DNA of 8,978 bases, taken from assembly GCA_016763095.1 (NCBI GenBank), contig JAESUK010000125.1, positions 1 through 8,978 of the forward strand. The letters run 5' to 3'. The DNA comes from Alphaproteobacteria bacterium (GTDB lineage Bacteria; Pseudomonadota; Alphaproteobacteria; Micavibrionales; Micavibrionaceae). The position numbers were made by a program, and so were the translations under genes. A model generated the notes under the pieces. It worked only from the letters and a program-made list of their open reading frames with translations. It had not been told where the DNA came from and did not search any database. Each line of letters starts with the position of its first letter. Position 1 is the first letter of the stretch. Positions 1 to 6,903 of this stretch are shown piece by piece.

Positions 1-257
1 GGTGACAAGGCGGCATTTACGATAATAATATGAGGTTCGATATCTTCGACCATCCCCTTGATAAGATCACAAGTACCTTTTCCGAATAAGGTTGATGGCA
101 AGGCCTTTGAGACCTTCTGCACATGCACAAGGGCAACCTCTAAATCAATAGCGTGCGCAAGACCTTCCGTCTCCGCAACATTGTCGGTCAACTGCAAGCT
201 CTCGACAAGCCTATTATCAGAAGAAATGGGCTGAACAATCAGCGCAACATCAGACAT
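1..257 (-). CDS. hflX: GTPase HflX, N-terminal part (cut by window edge)
   Basis: Reading the minus strand from the ATG at 257 gives 85 open codons that run off the left edge, so only the N-terminal domain is visible and the GTPase domain lies outside. The fragment has the HflX N-terminal signature: an LFGKG motif at about residues 57-61, then an amphipathic helix and a hydrophobic strand (HIIIVNAALS, about 76-85), matching the family's 'GKGKxxEI...DxVIFNDELSP' region. HflX is a GTPase that binds 50S and 70S ribosomes and rescues or splits stalled ribosomes. The gene starts 20 nt after the hfq stop, the usual hfq-hflX arrangement, so the two are probably co-transcribed. The spacer is almost pure A/T with no Shine-Dalgarno sequence. 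Identification rests on the N-terminal motif plus context. Confidence 0.88.
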   Translation of the reverse strand, partial: MSDVALIVQPISSDNRLVESLQLTDNVAETEGLAHAIDLEVALVHVQKVSKALPSTLFGKGTCDLIKGMVEDIEPHIIIVNAALS

Positions 258-266
258 CTATGTAAA

Positions 267-280
267 TAATTTTAAAATTA
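267..280. repeat. 14-bp perfect A/T palindrome between hfq and hflX
   Basis: TAATTTTAAAATTA is a perfect palindrome that includes the hfq stop codon and occupies most of the hfq-hflX spacer. There is no G/C stem and no following U-run, so it does not look like an intrinsic terminator. It could arise by chance in AT-rich DNA. In the mRNA it would be an A/U-rich stretch just before the hflX start. Confidence 0.4.
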
Positions 281-523
281 CTCTTCAGCGTCTGTTTTCT
301 CATCATATAGAGAAAGTGGACCTGAAGGCATAATAGTGGAAATCGCGTGCTTATAAACAAGCTGGCATGTGCTATCACGTTTCAATAACACAGAAAAGTT
401 ATCGAACCATGTCACAATACCTTGAAGCTTCACCCCGTTCACAAGAAAAACAGTAACAGAAGCTTTGTCTTTACGAATTGTGTTTAAAAAAACATCTTGG
501 ACATTTTGGTTTTTTTCGCTCAT
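278..523 (-). CDS. hfq: RNA chaperone Hfq
   Basis: This 81-residue protein is the hexameric Sm-like chaperone that pairs small RNAs with target mRNAs. The Sm1 region covers about residues 9-48: QDVFLN at 9-14, LVNGVKLQG at 27-35, FDNF at 40-43. Sm2 carries the diagnostic YKHAIST at 57-63, whose Lys-His contributes to the proximal uridine-binding pore. The lateral-rim basic patch (RRER in E. coli) reads RKDK at 17-20, so it stays basic. The acidic tail after residue 70 is only about 11 residues, much shorter than in E. coli. The ATG at 523 is preceded by AAAGAGA, a modest ribosome-binding site. A 93-bp gap separates it from the HAD gene upstream, leaving room for its own promoter; hflX follows after 20 nt. 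Confidence 0.97.
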   Translation of the reverse strand: MSEKNQNVQDVFLNTIRKDKASVTVFLVNGVKLQGIVTWFDNFSVLLKRDSTCQLVYKHAISTIMPSGPLSLYDEKTDAEE

Positions 524-554
524 TTTAATCTCTTTCGGATTATCTTGAATGTTA

Positions 555-583
555 TCTATACGCAGGCTTTGTATGAAAAGTAA
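555..583 (-). promoter_or_regulatory. possible hfq promoter (weak match)
   Basis: In the 93-bp gap upstream of hfq the minus strand reads TATAGA (560-555), 17 nt downstream of TTACTT (583-578). The -10 is a fair match and the -35 is poor. A second weak reading uses TTGCTC (605-600). Transcription from the first would leave a leader of roughly 25 nt. This is offered mainly because the gap breaks the otherwise overlapping gene chain. Confidence 0.25.
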
Positions 584-616
584 TAGAGTTTCCTCATTTG
601 AGCAACAGTTTTTATT

Positions 617-1267
617 CTAGTACTCTTGGCTAAATTTCAAAAAAGCACTCAGAGTATCAAACCGAGCCGACTCCCCAACCGTTTCTTGCGCTCCGACGAT
701 ATATGAGACCGTTTCAAACGGTAAGTTTTTTGCACAATCTACGTCCGTTTGCGAATCCCCAATCAGCCACGCACTATTAATAGAGCTCACATCAATACCA
801 GCCATCTTTAACGCATGCTCAACTGCACGCTGATCTGGCTTATCATGTTCCGCTTCACTCGCCCCAAGAACACTTGAAAAATATACTCCAAGTCCAAAAT
901 ACTTAACTTCCTTTAAAAGGAATTTATGGGTTTTATTGCTCACAATAATCATCGGAACATTTAACAACGCCAACGCTTGAAGCGCTTCCTTCGCATCAGA
1001 ACAAAGCTCGACATCTAAATGATGCGCCTCTAAATACTCAGAAAGAAGTAAAAAGGCATCATCACAACGATTCCCATAGAGAGCAGGATAGGCATCTCGA
1101 CTCGATTTATGCGCGACCTTCTGAAATTCTAAAAAGCTCCACGCATCATAACCCAACTGCGTCCGCACATGGTTATGCGCGGCAAAGATTAAGGGAATAG
1201 AATTAACAATCGTGCCATCCCAATCCCAGATCACAAGATCAGGTTTTTTTGGGGTCATCTTCTGCAT
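617..1267 (-). CDS. HAD-superfamily hydrolase, phosphoglycolate-phosphatase-like
   Basis: This 216-residue protein has all four HAD motifs. Motif I is DWDGT at 15-19, with nucleophile D15 and acid/base D17. Motif II is Ser110 in IIVSNKT. Motif III is Lys143 in DKP. Motif IV is GDSQTD at 170-175, with Mg2+-binding D171 and D175. The helical stretch at about 25-95 is a type-I cap domain, typical of the Gph/phosphoglycolate phosphatase branch, a small soluble cytoplasmic phosphatase. The substrate cannot be read from sequence, and gph itself is not claimed. The ATG at 1267 overlaps the trkA stop as TAATG, implying translational coupling; an in-frame ATG at 1258 is a less likely alternative. A GTGGA lies about 11 nt upstream. 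It is probably the last gene of the ntrY-ntrX-trkA unit. Confidence 0.9.
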   Translation of the reverse strand: MQKMTPKKPDLVIWDWDGTIVNSIPLIFAAHNHVRTQLGYDAWSFLEFQKVAHKSSRDAYPALYGNRCDDAFLLLSEYLEAHHLDVELCSDAKEALQALALLNVPMIIVSNKTHKFLLKEVKYFGLGVYFSSVLGASEAEHDKPDQRAVEHALKMAGIDVSSINSAWLIGDSQTDVDCAKNLPFETVSYIVGAQETVGESARFDTLSAFLKFSQEY

Positions 1268-2643
1268 TAAAATAAATCCACATCCGTACTAAAGAATGCG
1301 TCAACCTTATGCGCCTGTTCACTTCTCGCAAAGATCGTAACCACATCACCAGACTTAACAACCGTATCAACATCAGGGAAAATGAAGGCTCCATCACGTT
1401 TTATTGACGCGATTCTGATACCCTCAGGAAGGTGCAAATCTTGAATAGGCTGATTAATGATTTTACATGTCTCAGAAGTAATCGCCTCAATAAGCTCTGA
1501 TGTCCCTCCTCTTAATTTATGCACCGCCTTCACACGCCCACGTCTCACATGATGCATAATACGTGACACAGTAATATCCTGAGGCGAAATAATGGCATCA
1601 ATAGTCGTCGATAGTAACATCGGTGTATAGCTCGCTCTCTTAATCAATGTGATCACGCGTTTACACCCCATATACTTGGCTTGCAGAGAACAAAGTGCAT
1701 TTGTTTCGTCTTCATTCGTAACCGCCACAAGTGTATCAGCCTGCCCCACTTCTGCTTCTTTTAAGATAGACGTTAAAAGACAGTCTCCATGAATAACCAA
1801 CGCTCTATCCATTTCCTGCGCCAGAAACACAGAGCGCGCTTCATCTGTCTCAATAATTGTCACACGTGCAGCAGGCATAGACTTTTCAATAAGCAGACTC
1901 AATGATGCCCCAACGCGACCACCACCAAGTACTTTTATGTTCTGACTATCAAAGCATTCAATCCCCAAATATGACATCACAGTTGGGATATTTTGTGTTT
2001 CCACAATAAAGAAAATCTCATCCCCTTCCATAATTTGGCTATCCCCATCCAAGGACACAGAAACACCGCCCCTTAGAATAGAAACAATATTAATAAAAAA
2101 ATGCGGAAATAAGCTTTTCAATTGCCTTAAGGGAGTATGTACAATTGGACAGTTATCTTCACAGATAGCCCCAACAAAATAAAGTTCATGGTTACAAATC
2201 GGAATAGATTCCGTCGCACCCGTAATCGCCAAACGTTCATAAATCGCCTTCGCCACTTCAACCTCAGGGGATATAACCATATCAATTGGCATATGATCCT
2301 TACTAAACAAATTGTTCCAAGATGCATCAAGATAATCTTGGTTACGCACACGGGCAATTTTCTTAGGCGTATCAAACAATGAATGCGCGACCTGACATGC
2401 CACCATGTTAGTCTCATCGTCTGGACCCGCGGCAATAATAATATCTGCCTCAGCCAAACCAGCCTTAGACAGGACTTCAGGGCTAGAAAAATGACCCACG
2501 ACACCATTAACATCAATTTCATTGGTGACAGAACTAATCAAACGTGAATCTGGATCAACGATGGTTATATCATTTGCATCCCGCGCTAAATACGCGGCAA
2601 CATTATGCCCAACCTGACCTGCTCCACAAATAACAACGCGCAT
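1267..2643 (-). CDS. trkA: Trk system potassium uptake protein TrkA
   Basis: This 458-residue protein is the cytoplasmic NAD+/NADH-binding regulatory subunit that gates TrkH/TrkG potassium channels. It is built as two tandem RCK units. The first has the Rossmann motif GAGQVG at 7-12 with acidic D30 at the end of beta-2, then a TrkA-C domain to about 225. The second has GGGRVG at 240-245 with E265 in the equivalent acidic position, and a second TrkA-C domain to the C terminus. Length matches the full two-unit form. The start is well supported: minus-strand GAGGGA (2654-2649) sits 5 nt before the ATG, the clearest Shine-Dalgarno in the window. Start and stop both overlap neighbours by one base (TAATG). 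No TrkH is present in the window, so the channel partner is elsewhere. trkA after ntrX is a common alphaproteobacterial arrangement. Confidence 0.96.
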   Translation of the reverse strand: MRVVICGAGQVGHNVAAYLARDANDITIVDPDSRLISSVTNEIDVNGVVGHFSSPEVLSKAGLAEADIIIAAGPDDETNMVACQVAHSLFDTPKKIARVRNQDYLDASWNNLFSKDHMPIDMVISPEVEVAKAIYERLAITGATESIPICNHELYFVGAICEDNCPIVHTPLRQLKSLFPHFFINIVSILRGGVSVSLDGDSQIMEGDEIFFIVETQNIPTVMSYLGIECFDSQNIKVLGGGRVGASLSLLIEKSMPAARVTIIETDEARSVFLAQEMDRALVIHGDCLLTSILKEAEVGQADTLVAVTNEDETNALCSLQAKYMGCKRVITLIKRASYTPMLLSTTIDAIISPQDITVSRIMHHVRRGRVKAVHKLRGGTSELIEAITSETCKIINQPIQDLHLPEGIRIASIKRDGAFIFPDVDTVVKSGDVVTIFARSEQAHKVDAFFSTDVDLF

Positions 2644-4058
2644 TAACTTCCCTCTCTCAATTTTTTAGCTTGGCTCTCTTCTCCCGCAGAAGGAATATCC
2701 AATGACCTTAACTTTCTATGGAGCGCAGATCGCTCCATACCAATAAATGTAGACGCCTTGGATATGTTATAACCAAAACGTGCCAATTGCTCTTGGAGGT
2801 AGATTTTTTCAAATTTTTCTCGGGCCTCCTTTAGAGAGAAAACCATGCATTCTTCCAAGAAATCATTCGGAGCACGATCCATACGCACAACATTCTCATC
2901 TTCAGAAAAATATGGTGGCAAATCACCAACATCAATAGCCTTACTCTTCTCTAAACCAACGATCTTCAACCACTCAACAAAGTTCTTTAATTGCTTTGTA
3001 TTTCCTGGCCAAGCATACCGCGCCAAAACGTTCAAAGCATCCTCCGTAAAACGCTTAGAAATGTCACGACTGTCTCCACTTAGCTCCTCATAAAAAGCAT
3101 TTATCAATAGCGGGATATCCCCTGATCTCTCACTTAGAATTGGTATTTTAATAGGAACAACATTCAACAAATAGAACAGGTCTTTGAGAAAAGCCCCCTC
3201 TTCAATCGCGTCCAAAATATCAACATCATACGTTCCAACAAGGCGCACATCGGATTTTTTCTGCTCCGGTTTAGAACCGCTAATAACACCCCCGCTCTCA
3301 ATAAAAGATAAAAGCTTTCTTTGTGTAATCATTGGCATTTCATAAATTTTGTCTAAAACCAACGTACCGCCATTGGCCTGTTCTAGTAACCCCGCACTAC
3401 CATTACTTCCAAAAAGCTGGCGTTCTAATTCATCTGGAACTAAATGACTACAATGCACAAATAAGCACTCCTCATCCTTCCGGCGAGAATTTTGATGGAT
3501 ATACTTAGCAGCGGTCTTCTTTCCTGTTCCAGACTCCCCATAAATCAAAACAGGGCACGGCGACTGTGCCGCTTTTAAAAGCTCACTTTTAAATCCTTTA
3601 AACAGAGATGTATTCCCTAAAAGGATAATATCACGGGTACTATCACTTCGCCCTTTCAGAGTCTTATTTTCATTTTTTAAGCGATGAAACTCAACGGCAC
3701 GTTGCACCATCACAAGAAGTCTATCCGTTTTAAATGGCTTCTCAATAAAATCATAAGCGCCTTTTTTAATCGCCTGAACTGCCGTTTCAACAGTACTATG
3801 TCCACTCATCATAATCATCGGCGTTGACGGAGAATGTTCCAAACATTTTTCTAGCAAATGAATGCCGTCCTCCGAACTATCATGTAACCAAACATCCAGA
3901 ATACATAAATCATAATCACCTTCTAAAAACTTCTTAAATGAGGAATCAAACGTCATGGCATAGTCAACATTGTACCCCTCATCCTCAAGAATCCCCTGCA
4001 CAAGCTTACAGATGTCCTCTTCATCATCAACGATCAATATCTTATTATTTTGGATCAT
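2643..4058 (-). CDS. ntrX: NtrX-type response regulator with a degenerate AAA+ domain
   Basis: Residues are numbered from the ATG at 4058 (471 aa). A GTG at 4067 would add three residues; the ATG is preferred, and neither has a clear ribosome-binding site. The receiver domain (about 5-120) is intact: acidic DDEED at 11-15, phospho-acceptor D55, S85, and K107 in EKPFK. The central AAA+ domain (about 140-370) keeps Walker A (GESGTGKK, 174-181) but departs from the sigma-54 activator consensus: no GAFTGA between LFG (216-217 region) and LLEQANGG; Walker B is LVLDK, with Lys237 where Glu is expected; both arginine-finger positions in the FREDLYYRL segment are Leu (291, 297); sensor I reads GTY instead of ATN; sensor II is Lys355 (WPGNTKQL). 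The C-terminal Fis-type helix-turn-helix (about 418-452, ending in GMERSALHRKL) matches NtrX closely. NtrX is the cognate regulator of NtrY, linked to nitrogen, redox and envelope control. It overlaps ntrY by 14 nt. It is probably active as a DNA-binding regulator, not as a sigma-54 ATPase. Confidence 0.93.
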   Translation of the reverse strand: MIQNNKILIVDDEEDICKLVQGILEDEGYNVDYAMTFDSSFKKFLEGDYDLCILDVWLHDSSEDGIHLLEKCLEHSPSTPMIMMSGHSTVETAVQAIKKGAYDFIEKPFKTDRLLVMVQRAVEFHRLKNENKTLKGRSDSTRDIILLGNTSLFKGFKSELLKAAQSPCPVLIYGESGTGKKTAAKYIHQNSRRKDEECLFVHCSHLVPDELERQLFGSNGSAGLLEQANGGTLVLDKIYEMPMITQRKLLSFIESGGVISGSKPEQKKSDVRLVGTYDVDILDAIEEGAFLKDLFYLLNVVPIKIPILSERSGDIPLLINAFYEELSGDSRDISKRFTEDALNVLARYAWPGNTKQLKNFVEWLKIVGLEKSKAIDVGDLPPYFSEDENVVRMDRAPNDFLEECMVFSLKEAREKFEKIYLQEQLARFGYNISKASTFIGMERSALHRKLRSLDIPSAGEESQAKKLREGS

Positions 4059-6303
4059 TTTTATCACTATTCTTTTTGCTATTGAAAGAAGGGAATATCA
4101 AGCTTACAACAGCCCCCTCTTGCGCTGACCAATCATCCCAACCATCAAGATCACTCATCCATGGCAAGCCCCCTAAAACAATCTCGCCAGAATGATCGCT
4201 CATAATTTTTTTAACAATTGCCAAGCCCAAGCCTGTTCCATTCTTCTTCATCGTTACATACGGATCGAGGAGCTTTGTAACATTTTGTGCATCAGGAAAA
4301 CCACATCCAGAGTCACGCACAATCAAACATAAATCATCCTCACGGTTATATAAACCAACATCAATAACCTCATCAACATCACCCTCTTGCTGCATAACCG
4401 CATCAAGCGCATTTTGAAGGACATTAACAAACGCCTGACGAACGAGTTGCTGATCAATATATCCGTAAACAGCATTCTCTTCCAATAAAAGCCCCTGTAA
4501 CCTTATCTCTACCTGAGGATAAACCTCCTGATGAAGAACAACACACTGCTTCACCAAGGACGCTAAGTCTGTGCGTGCAATCTTCGCCTCGGGCATACGT
4601 GCAAAAGAAGAAAACTCAGAAACCATGGCTCCAATATCATCAACATGCCGAGAAATCGTCTCAATACAAACCTCAAAAACCTCACGATCATCCTCAGGAA
4701 TATATTTGGAGAACCTCTTTCTGATCCTATCTGCCGAAAGCTGAATAGGTGTAAGTGGATTCTTAATCTCATGCGCAATACGTCGCGCGACATCAGACCA
4801 CGCAGCACTTCTTTGTGCAGACTTCAAATCGGTAATATCATCAAATGTAATAATAGCTCCAATATTTTTCGTTCCCAACACCTCAGGAACCGCCCGCAAT
4901 AAAAGATCCCTTTTTGAACCATTTATATCCAGATAAGGAATTTCAATATTGAAATTCTCTTCATCACCAACAACGTCCAGAAGAATAGCTTTTAAGACAT
5001 GGTCAATCTCTGGAATAACATCCGCAACATGCAACCCGATTAAATCCTTATCACCTTGCTTTAAAACTGATTTAGCAAACGCATTATACAGTTTAATGAT
5101 CCCATTTTTATCTACACTCAAAACACCAGAAGAAACCCCAGCTAATACAGTCTCCATAAAAATGCGTCGTTCATCCAATTGCCTATTCGCGGAAACAAGG
5201 TCTCCTCGTTGCTTAGAAAGTTGCGTCGTCATGCGGTTGTAAGCCTCCGTCAACTGGTCTAACTCAGCAACACCCGTCTCGCCCTTTAACTCAACATCAA
5301 GGTCGCCCGCACGCACACGGTTGGAGGCATCAACCAAGTTTTCAATAGGAAGAATAAACCGCTTAGCAATATGCAATGCAAACCATATCGACATCAGAAC
5401 AAGAAACAACGAAAGTGCAATATAAATAAAGATTAGGGTGAGGCGGATATGCGCAGATTGGTCTTCAAGCGATGTATATTTCGCCGATGCCGCTCGCGTT
5501 TGCTGAACACGCGAAAGAACATTGGCGTCAACAAGTCGCTCAACAAGCAGAAAACTATCCGCGAACTTATTAAGCTTCACCAGAGCATGAACACGATCAT
5601 CCTCATGGTTACTTAAAACAACGATATCCCCATCTTCCGCCGCCTCAAGATCATAATCACTAATTTCCAACATTTGAACAGGGCCAATGCCTGAGTAAGC
5701 CAGAACCTGACGAGTTTTATCAAAAATAATCGCGTCTGAAAGATTTCTATAAAACGTTTGCGTGTTCATCATTTTTTTCAAAGCATCATCATTGTCGACA
5801 AACACATCGAACTGACGATCCAAATCATTTCCCATCGCCAAGATATCAACACGGATTGTATTTTGGTGCTCCGCCAAATAAGACTCAGCAATAGAGTTAG
5901 ATTCAACAACCGCTGTTTTGATTTGCTCACTAAACCAACTTTGAACTCCATAATGAAAAAAGAACAAAGAGAAAAACGCCATAAACGCTGCCGGAACAAG
6001 GCTAACAAACCCAAACAGAAACACCAGCTTCATATGAAGCCCTGACGCAGACATGTTTTTTCTATGCGCAGAGAAGACATTCCATAAACGTCGTCCCAGC
6101 ATAAATAGTAGTGCCAAGGAAATAACAAGGTCAGCTTTTAACAACTGTGCCGTTGTTGGCGATTGAATGACATCTACAAAAGAAAGGTAGGTAAAAACCA
6201 CCGAACCAAACCCAAGAACAAACAAGATTGCCACAATAGCTCCCTCGAAAGATTTTCGAGAAGCAAACATTAATGGACTATGCTCTATTGAAGATTGACT
6301 CAT
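4045..6303 (-). CDS. ntrY: Membrane sensor histidine kinase NtrY
   Basis: This 752-residue protein is the sensor partner of NtrX and autophosphorylates before passing phosphate to the NtrX aspartate. Hydrophobic helices lie at about 21-43, 55-77, 93-118 and 288-312. The stretch at about 120-285 between helices 3 and 4 is the likely periplasmic sensing region. A HAMP linker follows (about 313-370), then a PAS domain (about 380-495), a HisKA domain with phospho-accepting His511 in HEIKNPLTP, and a HATPase_c domain with an N-box (Asn627/Asn631), G1 DSGCGF at 664-669 and G2 GTGLGLAIV at 689-697. All catalytic motifs are intact and length is normal for NtrY. The ATG at 6303 lacks an obvious Shine-Dalgarno, but the downstream sequence is the expected short N terminus. 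It is first in a ntrY-ntrX-trkA-HAD unit with its own promoter candidate, and divergent from pgpA. Confidence 0.96.
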   Translation of the reverse strand: MSQSSIEHSPLMFASRKSFEGAIVAILFVLGFGSVVFTYLSFVDVIQSPTTAQLLKADLVISLALLFMLGRRLWNVFSAHRKNMSASGLHMKLVFLFGFVSLVPAAFMAFFSLFFFHYGVQSWFSEQIKTAVVESNSIAESYLAEHQNTIRVDILAMGNDLDRQFDVFVDNDDALKKMMNTQTFYRNLSDAIIFDKTRQVLAYSGIGPVQMLEISDYDLEAAEDGDIVVLSNHEDDRVHALVKLNKFADSFLLVERLVDANVLSRVQQTRAASAKYTSLEDQSAHIRLTLIFIYIALSLFLVLMSIWFALHIAKRFILPIENLVDASNRVRAGDLDVELKGETGVAELDQLTEAYNRMTTQLSKQRGDLVSANRQLDERRIFMETVLAGVSSGVLSVDKNGIIKLYNAFAKSVLKQGDKDLIGLHVADVIPEIDHVLKAILLDVVGDEENFNIEIPYLDINGSKRDLLLRAVPEVLGTKNIGAIITFDDITDLKSAQRSAAWSDVARRIAHEIKNPLTPIQLSADRIRKRFSKYIPEDDREVFEVCIETISRHVDDIGAMVSEFSSFARMPEAKIARTDLASLVKQCVVLHQEVYPQVEIRLQGLLLEENAVYGYIDQQLVRQAFVNVLQNALDAVMQQEGDVDEVIDVGLYNREDDLCLIVRDSGCGFPDAQNVTKLLDPYVTMKKNGTGLGLAIVKKIMSDHSGEIVLGGLPWMSDLDGWDDWSAQEGAVVSLIFPSFNSKKNSDKNDPK
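6244..6260. repeat. 7-bp inverted repeat inside the ntrY 5' coding region
   Basis: CTCGAAA (6244-6250) and TTTCGAG (6254-6260) form a perfect inverted repeat with a 3-base centre. It lies 43-59 nt downstream of the ntrY ATG. It could fold as a small mRNA hairpin, act as a regulator half-site pair, or be chance within coding sequence. No function can be assigned from sequence alone. Confidence 0.4.
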
Positions 6304-6321
6304 AATAGTTTATCGATACAT

Positions 6322-6350
6322 CATATATCTAAGAAAAGATAGGTTTTCAA
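6322..6350 (-). promoter_or_regulatory. probable ntrY-operon promoter, sigma-70 type
   Basis: In the 57-bp divergent gap the minus strand reads TTGAAA (6350-6345), a 5/6 match to the -35 consensus, then a 17-nt spacer and TATATG (6327-6322). TATGAT (6325-6320) is a better -10 but with 19-nt spacing. The start would fall near 6315, leaving a leader of only about 12 nt before the ntrY ATG, consistent with the absence of a Shine-Dalgarno. No sigma-54 -24/-12 element is visible here. Confidence 0.5.
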
Positions 6351-6360
6351 AGTATTTAGC

Positions 6361-6903
6361 ATGTTTTCACATATGGATAAAATAAAAAAAATTCTAGCAA
6401 AAAAAGCCCTCGAACGTAAAACCGTTCTTGAAAAAATTAACAAGAAAGATCCTGCTATCATTCTTGCCACATGGTTTGGTTGTGGCTACATCTTTCCTGC
6501 CCCTGGTTTTTGGGGCACATTGGGAACAATGCCCCTTGGAATTGCCCTTCTTGCCACAACATCTAAGCCAACCATCCTTTGCATTAGTCTTTTACTATTC
6601 ATCATAGGATTATGGGCAGCGCACAAATTTGAAAAACAATCAAAAAGCCATGATTCCAGCATGATCGTCATTGATGAAACCGTTGGTATCCTTATCACTC
6701 TGCTCTTCGCCGCACCAAACGCAATTTCAATATTACTTGCGTTCTTGCTCTTCAGATTATTTGATAGCGCAAAGCCATGGCCAATATCCGTATTAGACAA
6801 AAAGGTAAATGGAGCATTTGGCGTAATGATAGATGATGTTGCCGCAGGTCTTGTTGCTGGTGCATGCGTATGGGGACTTCGTGTTTACCTTGGCATTGGC
6901 TAA
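6361..6903 (+). CDS. pgpA: Phosphatidylglycerophosphatase A
   Basis: This 180-residue inner-membrane enzyme dephosphorylates phosphatidylglycerophosphate to phosphatidylglycerol, the last step of PG synthesis. Family motifs are clear: FPAPGFWGTLGT at about 45-56, IDETVG at 104-109, the signature FRLFDSAKPWPI at 131-142, and GVMIDDVAAG at 154-163, whose acidic residues are thought to bind Mg2+. Hydrophobic segments lie at about 58-88, 109-131 and 158-178. The first roughly 28 residues form a lysine-rich, charged extension before the conserved core. ATG 6361 is used; an in-frame ATG at 6373 is possible and neither has a convincing Shine-Dalgarno. It is the only plus-strand gene here, divergent from ntrY, and its TAA (6901-6903) directly abuts the ratA stop. 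Confidence 0.95.
   Translation: MFSHMDKIKKILAKKALERKTVLEKINKKDPAIILATWFGCGYIFPAPGFWGTLGTMPLGIALLATTSKPTILCISLLLFIIGLWAAHKFEKQSKSHDSSMIVIDETVGILITLLFAAPNAISILLAFLLFRLFDSAKPWPISVLDKKVNGAFGVMIDDVAAGLVAGACVWGLRVYLGIG

Noticed and set aside
584..610. Small hairpin (CTCA/TGAG stem) as a terminator after the HAD gene
   Set aside because: The stem is only 4 bp with no following U-run on the minus strand, too weak for an intrinsic terminator.
2127..2522. 131-codon minus-strand open frame inside trkA, and other open frames of 60-130 codons inside known genes
   Set aside because: They overlap genes with full family signatures in another frame, have skewed Leu/Arg/Ile-rich composition typical of shadow frames, and show no recognisable motif.
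6485..6540. Possible sigma-54 -24/-12 element (GGGGCACATTGGGAAC-like stretch)
   Set aside because: It lies inside pgpA coding sequence and lacks the TTGC half at proper spacing. No better match was found in any intergenic region.
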